Origin: Spirosoma fluviale
GTDB lineage: Bacteria; Bacteroidota; Bacteroidia; Cytophagales; Spirosomataceae
Direction: 5' to 3'
Length of the DNA: 32,015 nucleotides
NCBI GenBank assembly: GCA_945906795.1
Contig: CAMDRO010000027.1
Location: 1 to 32,015, forward strand
This document shows positions 26,708-32,015 of this stretch, one piece after another. How positions within the stretch are numbered: position 1 is the stretch's first letter; the number at the start of each line of letters is the position of its first letter. Both the position numbers and the translations under genes were made by a program. The notes under the pieces are model-generated. The model was not told where the DNA came from. It saw nothing but the letters and a program-made list of their open reading frames with translations, and did no database searches.

Positions 26708-27598
26708 ATGAAATTTTGGTTTATCTATTTGATTTTAATTTTCAGCTATCCTTTAATGGCCGAAAATTCCATTCAAAAAGATTCCTTAAAAGTTTTTTGG
26801 AAACAAAATTTTGCCACGGGCATCGATTTAAATCAGGCCAGCTTTAGTGGCAACTGGAAAGGTGGAGGTTCAAATACCTTTGCGACAGGTTGGTATTTAA
26901 ATCACAATGCAACGATCAACAATTCTTCTTGGCGCTTAATCAGTGATCTAAGTATGCAAGTGGGATTTCTTCAAAACAAAACCCAAAGTTTACGAAAGAG
27001 TGTTGATCGTATTTTTTACGAATTCAAGGCCGGTTATCGAATAAGTCCCAAATGGGATTTTTATGGGTCTACCAACTTCCAAACGCAATTTTTTCAAGGA
27101 TTTGAATTTGACAAAAAGAACAAAAAGGGTATTCCTGTGGATTCACTAGTCTCTAGTATTTTTGCCCCCGCCTATTTAACCACCTCATTAGGATTAGAAT
27201 ATCACCCACAGAAAACATTTTATACGCGAGTAGGTATAGGTAGTCTGAGGCAAACATTTGTTTTTGACGAGCGAATTTCAAGAGCAGGATTATTTGGTCT
27301 AGAAAGACCAGGTGACAATATTCGAAATCAATTTGTACTCCAATTATTATTCAATGTGGAAAGAGAAATATTCGAAAATGTCAATATGAAATTAAGGTAC
27401 TCTACCTTAATTGATTATTTTAGATTTGGTTTATCCAATGGAATGGTGCATCGAGTAGACGCTAATTTTACTATGAAAGTAAACAAATACCTCAGCACAA
27501 ATTTACAAGCCGTATTGTTTAGAGATTATGACCAAGATCCTAATTGGCAGTTCTCCCAAGTCCTCTCCATGGGATTAGCCTATAGAATCACCAAATAA
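26708..27598 (+). CDS. DUF3078 outer-membrane beta-barrel protein
   Basis: 296-aa exported protein. Signal peptide MKFWFIYLILIFSYPLMAENS, cleaved near 18. The family signature NFATGIDLNQASFSGNWKGG follows at about 34-53. Alternating strands with aromatic girdles (for example YEFKAGYRISPKWDFYGSTN) and a C-terminal strand MGLAYRITK fit a small outer-membrane barrel. Function unknown. I reject the ATG at 26693, which would place the promoter -7 box inside the coding region and break the signal peptide. It ends with no gap against the convergent Ppx gene. Confidence 0.84.
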   Translation: MKFWFIYLILIFSYPLMAENSIQKDSLKVFWKQNFATGIDLNQASFSGNWKGGGSNTFATGWYLNHNATINNSSWRLISDLSMQVGFLQNKTQSLRKSVDRIFYEFKAGYRISPKWDFYGSTNFQTQFFQGFEFDKKNKKGIPVDSLVSSIFAPAYLTTSLGLEYHPQKTFYTRVGIGSLRQTFVFDERISRAGLFGLERPGDNIRNQFVLQLLFNVEREIFENVNMKLRYSTLIDYFRFGLSNGMVHRVDANFTMKVNKYLSTNLQAVLFRDYDQDPNWQFSQVLSMGLAYRITK

Positions 27599-28492
27599 TT
27601 AGGCTTTTTTTCTAGCTTTATAGCGATCATACAGCATTTGAAGAATCCCATCTTTTAATCCTAAGTCGGGCACAAAAATACTGGGACAACCTGCACACTC
27701 CATCGCAGCCAAATAAATAGATGAGGCTGGAACAATGACATCCGCACGATCAGTGTTAAGCCTTAATTTATGAACACGTTCCTCAAAAGTAAAGGAACTT
27801 ACATAGGCGGCAATTTTTTTAAGTTCGTCCATCGTCATGGTCTTTGACTCATTCACCTCACTTGACATATTGTACAATTTACTGATATTACCTCCCGTCC
27901 CCACCGCATAAATGGGACCATTCATGGATAAGATTTGCAAGGAGATCCACTGCTTCATTTTTTCCCAATCAGATTCTTTTTCCTTGCCTTCCAAGAGGCG
28001 GACAGATCCAATTTTAAATGATTTAGAAGCCAATTTTTCTCGGTTCCTGTAAATATTTAATTCCGTAGAACCGCCCCCTACGTCAATATGTAGATAATTT
28101 TTTTTAGGATGTAAAGATTGAACGACCACGTCATTGATCAATTCCGCCTCCCTTGCCCCATCGATCACATTGATTTTCATCTCTAAAATCTTATGGATCC
28201 GCGTAATTATTTCAGCTGAATTAACAGCCTCACGCATCGCAGAAGTGGCACAAATAGCATAATCTTGCACTTCATGCAATTCCATTAATAATTTGTAAGC
28301 CTGTAATAATTTCAAAATTCTCACTTCAGATTCAGGGGAAATAGCCCCGTCAATAAACACATCATGACCTAAACGCAAAGCAAAACGAACATACTCAACG
28401 CGCTTAAAACTGATCACTCCTTCATCTTCCAATACACTTGAAATTTGTAATCGAGCAGCATTAGAACCTATGTCAATCGCAGCAAATTTCAT
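27599..28492 (-). CDS. Ppx/GppA family phosphatase
   Basis: 297-aa enzyme of the actin-like ASKHA fold that cleaves polyphosphate or the pppGpp 5'-phosphate. Phosphate loops AAIDIGSNAARLQI (4-17) and DVGGGSTEL (137-145) are clear, with the acidic DGAREAELI (111-119) between them. It is the short form, without the C-terminal HD and extra helical domains of E. coli Ppx (about 510 aa). Substrate choice between polyphosphate and pppGpp cannot be read from sequence. It starts 11 nt after the A-type Fe-S-like gene and is likely co-transcribed with it. Confidence 0.9.
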   Translation of the reverse strand: MKFAAIDIGSNAARLQISSVLEDEGVISFKRVEYVRFALRLGHDVFIDGAISPESEVRILKLLQAYKLLMELHEVQDYAICATSAMREAVNSAEIITRIHKILEMKINVIDGAREAELINDVVVQSLHPKKNYLHIDVGGGSTELNIYRNREKLASKSFKIGSVRLLEGKEKESDWEKMKQWISLQILSMNGPIYAVGTGGNISKLYNMSSEVNESKTMTMDELKKIAAYVSSFTFEERVHKLRLNTDRADVIVPASSIYLAAMECAGCPSIFVPDLGLKDGILQMLYDRYKARKKA

Positions 28493-28503
28493 ATTACATG
28501 TAT

Positions 28504-28797
28504 TTATGGTTTGTGTAAATAAAAGCCATTAGCCTGAGGCTCAAAACTGATGACCGTACCCAAGACAAAAAGCAATTCCCGCTTATCGATCAGCACAGGG
28601 ATTTCGTCAATTAAATAGGCCTCGTCGTGATCCGTTTTTGAGTCAAATCCTAAAACAAATGTCCCTCCGCAGGCCCCTCCCCTCATTCCAACTCGAACAA
28701 ATGGCTCAGGCATTTTGTTCTCCCTAACTAAAGGTAACAAATTTAATAAAGCGGAATCCGTAAACTGAACGGGAGATTTATTTGACATACATAGCAT
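28504..28797 (-). CDS. HesB/IscA-like protein lacking the C-terminal CxC motif
   Basis: 97-aa A-type Fe-S carrier fold: FVRVGMRGGACGGTFVLGFD carries the first conserved cysteine (Cys43), then EIPVLIDKRELLFVLGTVISFE. Canonical IscA, ErpA and SufA end in a C-G-C metal-binding tail; this protein ends GFYLHKP and has neither cysteine, so it cannot bind a cluster in the classical three-Cys way. The frame is intact and the length is only about 10 residues short, so I see a diverged subfamily rather than a broken gene. An ATG three codons in (28788) is an alternative start. It is upstream of the Ppx gene, divergent from porX. Confidence 0.82.
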   Translation of the reverse strand: MLCMSNKSPVQFTDSALLNLLPLVRENKMPEPFVRVGMRGGACGGTFVLGFDSKTDHDEAYLIDEIPVLIDKRELLFVLGTVISFEPQANGFYLHKP

Positions 28798-28808
28798 GAT
28801 TCACTGCA

Positions 28809-28826
28809 TAAAATTAGCTAATTTTA
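28809..28826. repeat. Perfect 18-bp palindrome in the IscA-like/porX divergent region
   Basis: TAAAATTAGCTAATTTTA reads the same on both strands and contains the decamer ATTAGCTAAT. It begins 11 nt upstream of the minus-strand start at 28797. Its outer part, TAATTTTA, resembles a -7 box in either direction. Confidence 0.55.
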
Positions 28827-28872
28827 AATAGTAAATAATCCCATGCGCCTTAACAAAATTTAATTTAAGTCA

Positions 28873-28902
28873 TTGACAATAAAAAAGCCTTAAATAAGTT
28901 AA
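28873..28902 (+). promoter_or_regulatory. Weak candidate promoter of porX
   Basis: TTG (28873-28875), 19 nt, then TAAGTTAA (28895-28902), two mismatches from TAnnTTTG. The spacing is right but the -7 box is poor. Confidence 0.28.
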
Positions 28903-28917
28903 AGAAAAAACGAATAT

Positions 28918-30483
28918 ATGATATACTCCATACTTTGGGCTGATGATGAAATAGATTTATTAACGCCCTACATTATTTTTCTTGAAAATAAGGGTTACCA
29001 AGTCAGTACGGTAAATTCAGGAGCTGATGCGCTGGAGCTGGTGATAAAACAAAAATTTGACGTACTTTTTTTAGATGAAAATATGCCAGGAATGTCTGGC
29101 CTTGAAGTTTTAATTGCCATCAAACAAATTAGACCTAATCTTCCTGTCATCATGATTACCAAATCGGAGGAGGAAGAACTGATGGAGGATGCCATCGGGT
29201 CTAAAATTGCCGATTATCTAATAAAGCCCCTAAATCCTAATCAATTACTTCTTTCGGTGAAGCGGATTTTTGATAAAAAAAGGTTGCAAGAAGAAAAGAC
29301 TAATTTGAGTTACCAACAAGAATTCAGGGCACTTTCATTGCAATATCAAGATGATTTGAATGCGCAGGAGTGGTCTGAGATTTATAAAAAACTATCCTAT
29401 TGGGAATTAGAAATAGACAATACGGAAAACAAATCCATGGCGGAAATTTTAAATAGTCAGAAATCAGAAGCCAATGCTCATTTCAGTAAATTTATTGAAA
29501 AAAATTACGAAAATTGGCTTCAAAAACCTGATTCAGACACCCCCATACTTTCTCACTTGTTGATGAGTAAATATGCTTTTCCATTAATCAACGATAAAAG
29601 TCCACTATTTTTCATTTTAGTTGACAATCTTCGATATGACCAATGGAAAATATTGGAAGTATTTATACAAGATTATTTTCAAGTTGAGAGAGAAAACACC
29701 TATTATTCCATTTTACCTACCACCACGGCGTTCGCTAGAAATTCGATATTTGCTGGCATGATGCCCTCCGAAATTCACAAAAACTTTCCGGACAAATGGG
29801 TGCATGATTTAGGAGATTCAGACGATGATGAAGGATATAATCAGCATGAAGAATTCTATCTCCAACAACAATTAAAGCGATTGAAAATAGACGCTAAATC
29901 ATCCTATCATAAAATTATTCATCAATATCAGGGAAAACAGCTAGTTGACAATTTCAACAAACTGCTAACCAACGATCTAAATGTCATTATTTACAACTTC
30001 GTGGACATGCTTTCTCATGCACGAACGGACATGGCGATGATTAAGGAATTAGCCCCCGATGAATCCGCTTACCGATCTCTAACGGCGAGTTGGTTCCAAC
30101 ATTCCCCCCTATTTGACCTGTTGAAAAAGATCTCTGCCAAAAAAGGGCGCGTCATAATCACCACGGACCATGGAATGATACGGGTACAAAATCCAATTAA
30201 AATTGTGGGGGATCGCAATACCAATACCAACTTAAGGTACAAGCAAGGGAAAAACTTAAACTGGGATAACAACAGCAAAATGATGGTTTCAAGGAAGCCG
30301 AACCAATTATTTCTGCCTAAGCCTAACGTGTCCACCACGTATGTTTTTGCGAAAGAAGATGGTATGTTTGCTTATCCCAACAACTACAATCATTTTGTTA
30401 ATCATTACAAAAACACCTTCCAACATGGGGGAATTTCACTCGAGGAATGTATTATTCCAGTTGTATATTTAACTGGGAAATAA
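28918..30483 (+). CDS. porX: PorX, response regulator with PglZ/alkaline-phosphatase-like domain
   Basis: Regulator of type IX secretion, normally activated by the histidine kinase PorY. 521 aa. The receiver domain (1-120) has the acidic pocket Asp9-Asp10, phospho-acceptor Asp53 in FLDENMPG, Thr81 and Lys103. A helical linker (about 120-215) leads to a PglZ domain of the alkaline phosphatase fold (about 225-520). Its metal and catalytic residues are present: Asp236 (LVDNLRYDQW), the Thr268-Thr270 cluster in LPTTTAF, Asp363 and His367 (FVDMLSHAR), Asp417-His418 (TTDHGM) and His503 (QHGG). PorX in this phylum is described as a zinc phosphodiesterase. No porY, sigP or other por gene is in the window. 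It ends 1 nt from the convergent ftsE stop. Confidence 0.95.
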   Translation: MIYSILWADDEIDLLTPYIIFLENKGYQVSTVNSGADALELVIKQKFDVLFLDENMPGMSGLEVLIAIKQIRPNLPVIMITKSEEEELMEDAIGSKIADYLIKPLNPNQLLLSVKRIFDKKRLQEEKTNLSYQQEFRALSLQYQDDLNAQEWSEIYKKLSYWELEIDNTENKSMAEILNSQKSEANAHFSKFIEKNYENWLQKPDSDTPILSHLLMSKYAFPLINDKSPLFFILVDNLRYDQWKILEVFIQDYFQVERENTYYSILPTTTAFARNSIFAGMMPSEIHKNFPDKWVHDLGDSDDDEGYNQHEEFYLQQQLKRLKIDAKSSYHKIIHQYQGKQLVDNFNKLLTNDLNVIIYNFVDMLSHARTDMAMIKELAPDESAYRSLTASWFQHSPLFDLLKKISAKKGRVIITTDHGMIRVQNPIKIVGDRNTNTNLRYKQGKNLNWDNNSKMMVSRKPNQLFLPKPNVSTTYVFAKEDGMFAYPNNYNHFVNHYKNTFQHGGISLEECIIPVVYLTGK

Positions 30484-30484
30484 A

Positions 30485-31156
30485 TTAAATAGAATCGATA
30501 GGGGAAATTTTTCCTCCTTCGCATTGAAGGAATTTACCTGGAACTTTTCGCATAGAATTGTAATCATGACTAGCCATTAAAATGGTAGTTCCTTGTGTGT
30601 TCAATTGCTGAAATAAGGACATAATTTCCAAGGAAACTTCCGGATCTAAATTGCCTGTGGGCTCATCGGCCAACAATAAAACAGGGTTATTCAAAATAGC
30701 TCGGGCAATACAAATTCGTTGTTGCTCGCCACCTGATAGCTTATGTACCCTTTTATGCAAGGCATGCGACATGCCTACTTGGCCTAAAACAGTCTCAATA
30801 CGAGCAGCATTTTCCACTAGATCTTGATGCCCAGTTGCCTCTAAAACAAAGGATAAATTCATCTCCACATTACGATCAGTCAGCAATTGGAAATCTTGAA
30901 ATACAAAGCCTAATTTTCTACGAAGAAATGGGATCTCATTGGATTTAATGTCATTTAAAGAATACCCTGCAACAGAAGCCTGACCAGCATCGATGGCTAA
31001 TTCGGCAAATATCGATTTAAAAAAAGTGCTTTTTCCACTGCCCGATTTACCTATCAAATAAACAAAATCTCCATGGTTTAATTCCAAGGAAACATCCTGC
31101 AAAGTGGGCACTCCATCCTGCGAAATATGAACATTTTTAAATGATAAAATAGACAT
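30485..31156 (-). CDS. ftsE: FtsE-like cell-division ABC ATPase
   Basis: 223-aa ABC ATPase. Walker A GKSGSGKST (36-44), Q-loop VFQDFQLL (85-92), signature LSGGEQQR (140-147), Walker B LLLADEPT (160-167) and switch His in ASHDYNS are complete. The VFQDFQLL and FLRRKLG stretches and the length fit FtsE, which with FtsX controls septal peptidoglycan hydrolases. The membrane partner FtsX is not adjacent, common in this phylum, so a LolD-type lipoprotein ATPase remains an alternative. It follows the transaldolase gene by 9 nt. Confidence 0.87.
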   Translation of the reverse strand: MSILSFKNVHISQDGVPTLQDVSLELNHGDFVYLIGKSGSGKSTFFKSIFAELAIDAGQASVAGYSLNDIKSNEIPFLRRKLGFVFQDFQLLTDRNVEMNLSFVLEATGHQDLVENAARIETVLGQVGMSHALHKRVHKLSGGEQQRICIARAILNNPVLLLADEPTGNLDPEVSLEIMSLFQQLNTQGTTILMASHDYNSMRKVPGKFLQCEGGKISPIDSI

Positions 31157-31165
31157 AAATGGGAT

Positions 31166-31825
31166 CTATTTATTCGCCGACTTGGCATGATCAGCTAAAA
31201 AAGTAGCTAAACCGCTATCGGTCAATGGATGTTTCAATAAGGCTAAAATAGCTGAAAGTGGACCTGTCATTACATCTGAACCCGCTTCTGCACACTTAAT
31301 GATGTGCATAGAATGACGCACAGAGGCTGCTAAGATTTGAGTATCAAAATCGTAATTATCATAAATTAACCGAATTTGTTCAATCAATTCAATCCCATCA
31401 AAAGAAATATCATCTAATCGGCCTACAAAAGGAGAAACATAAGTTGCCCCAGCCTTTGCCGCTAACAGCGCCTGTCCGGCTGAGAAAACTAAGGTGCAAT
31501 TGGTTTTAATTCCTTTTTCTGAAAAGTATTTTAATGCCTTAATTCCTTCTTTTATCATAGGAATCTTCACGACAATTTTATCATCTAATTCGGCTAACTC
31601 CTCCCCTTCACGGATCATCCCGGCAAAGTCAGTTGCAATGACTTCAGCAGAAACATCGCCATCTACAATATCGCAAATAGCCTTATAGTGTCGTAAAACA
31701 TTATCTTTCCCACTGATTCCTTCTTTGGCCATCAGGGATGGATTGGTTGTCACACCATCCAATACACCAAGGTCCTGAGCCTCCCTAATATCATTTAAAT
31801 TAGCAGTGTCAATAAAGAACTTCAT
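31166..31825 (-). CDS. TalC-type transaldolase
   Basis: 219-aa Schiff-base aldolase of the small transaldolase/fructose-6-phosphate aldolase family. VTTNPSL (25-31), Schiff-base Lys87 in IVVKIPM, and [11 protein letters not shown] (108-118) are present. Glu61 (SAEVIATD) and Phe132 (VSPFVGR) are the residues found in true transaldolases; fructose-6-phosphate aldolase has Gln and Tyr there. It therefore most likely moves dihydroxyacetone units in the non-oxidative pentose phosphate pathway, forming the functional Tal of this organism. First gene of a pair with ftsE, with a candidate structured RNA upstream. Confidence 0.91.
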   Translation of the reverse strand: MKFFIDTANLNDIREAQDLGVLDGVTTNPSLMAKEGISGKDNVLRHYKAICDIVDGDVSAEVIATDFAGMIREGEELAELDDKIVVKIPMIKEGIKALKYFSEKGIKTNCTLVFSAGQALLAAKAGATYVSPFVGRLDDISFDGIELIEQIRLIYDNYDFDTQILAASVRHSMHIIKCAEAGSDVMTGPLSAILALLKHPLTDSGLATFLADHAKSANK

Positions 31826-31846
31826 ATAGTTTGAGTTAAAATAGAC

Positions 31847-31931
31847 AAAAAAATGGCAAATTCACCGCTCAACCAACCTACCCTTGCTTTGATCAAAATC
31901 TGGGGGATTCAGCGGGAGCTGGTAATTTGCC
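31847..31931 (-). ncRNA. Candidate structured small RNA or leader upstream of the transaldolase gene
   Basis: On the minus strand an 85-nt stretch starts GGCAAATT (31931-31924) and ends AATTTGCC (31862-31855) followed by seven T (31853-31847). The terminal helix continues inward with ACC/GGT and GCTC/GAGC, giving about 15 bp with two single-base bulges; further G/C pairing (CCCCC with GGG and GG) is possible inside. A promoter lies just upstream, 4 nt before the first G. Either an independent small RNA with its own terminator, or an attenuator in the leader of the transaldolase gene 22 nt downstream. No known RNA family recognised by eye. Confidence 0.42.
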
Positions 31932-31935
31932 GTTG

Positions 31936-31965
31936 CAAATATGGCATAAAACCTGCTTTTTTCAA
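31936..31965 (-). promoter_or_regulatory. Promoter of the candidate small RNA / transaldolase leader
   Basis: On the minus strand TTG (complement of 31963-31965), 19 nt, then CATATTTG (complement of 31936-31943), one mismatch from TAnnTTTG. Predicted initiation falls at about 31931, exactly at the base of the stem of the candidate RNA. A small hairpin (ATTTGC, CGTT, GCAAAT; 31925-31940) overlaps it. Confidence 0.5.
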
Positions 31966-32015
31966 AATAATAATGGATAATTTGCATTCTCATTAATACC
32001 TTTATAAAAAGGATT

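Noticed and set aside
31900-31955. Plus-strand stretch resembling the 5' half of a tRNA (GGGGGATTCAGCGGGAG, then a stem-loop).
   Set aside because: No T-arm, no matching acceptor 3' strand and no CCA within reach; the D-arm lacks four bases. The minus-strand stem and U-tract explain the region better.
31853-32015. Plus-strand frame open from an ATG at 31853 to the window end.
   Set aside because: No recognisable protein, odd composition, and it lies over the candidate RNA and its promoter; it may be only the chance absence of stops.

Overview
This is an AT-rich chromosomal stretch from a member of the Bacteroidota, most likely the Cytophagales (a relative of Aquirufa, Arcicella or Flectobacillus; the genus is a guess). 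The evidence is a PorX-type regulator of the type IX secretion system, a PafA phosphatase, an Oar-like TonB-dependent receptor, the families DUF4905, DUF3078 and TIGR02757, menaquinone synthesis (MenA), and several promoters of the Bacteroidetes type (TTG, then about 19-21 bp, then TAnnTTTG). Coding density is high and no gene-free stretch exceeds 300 bases. The largest gaps are 8501-8759 (repeats and terminators) and 12084-12337 (divergent promoters). I saw no tRNA, rRNA, insertion sequence, prophage or CRISPR array.

Layout. 1-2960 (+): membrane-anchored glutathione peroxidase, MenA and a secreted TPR protein, ending at a hairpin terminator shared with a convergent AMP nucleosidase. 3787-5941: a divergent region with a perfect inverted repeat, then a stand-alone PD-(D/E)XK nuclease-like domain translationally coupled to PafA. 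6022-8500 (+): UDP-glucose dehydrogenase and UDP-glucuronate decarboxylase, which together convert UDP-glucose to UDP-xylose for surface glycans. 8501-8759: a cluster of GC-rich palindromes including a 48-bp tandem repeat. 8760-12083 (-): a 1107-aa TonB-dependent receptor. 12338-16486 (+): selD, an alpha/beta hydrolase and an RsmI-like methyltransferase joined by ATGA overlaps; then, from its own near-consensus promoter, an MBL-fold hydrolase, pssA and purS, also ATGA-coupled. 16487-17533: a CoA-binding protein divergent from a NUMOD4-HNH-HTH endonuclease. 17530-23097 (-): metF, metH and kdsB. 23167-26673 (+): DUF4905, a LysM/double-psi-barrel lipoprotein-like or periplasmic protein, a 54-aa membrane protein, TIGR02757 and an aldose epimerase. 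26708-30483: a DUF3078 barrel, convergent Ppx/GppA phosphatase with an A-type Fe-S-like protein, then porX. 30485-31825 (-): FtsE-like ATPase and a TalC-type transaldolase, preceded by a candidate structured small RNA.

Most of the window is housekeeping metabolism and cell-envelope biology: one-carbon/methionine (MetH, MetF), Kdo and nucleotide-sugar supply, phospholipid synthesis (PssA), phosphate scavenging (PafA), nutrient uptake (TonB receptor) and control of protein secretion (PorX). No complete novel multi-gene system is evident. The most interesting non-genic signals are the promoter-stem-U-tract structure at 31847-31965, a palindromic decamer repeated in three intergenic regions, and the palindrome cluster at 8534-8690. 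Several start codons were moved downstream of the longest reading frame on promoter, overlap or family grounds.
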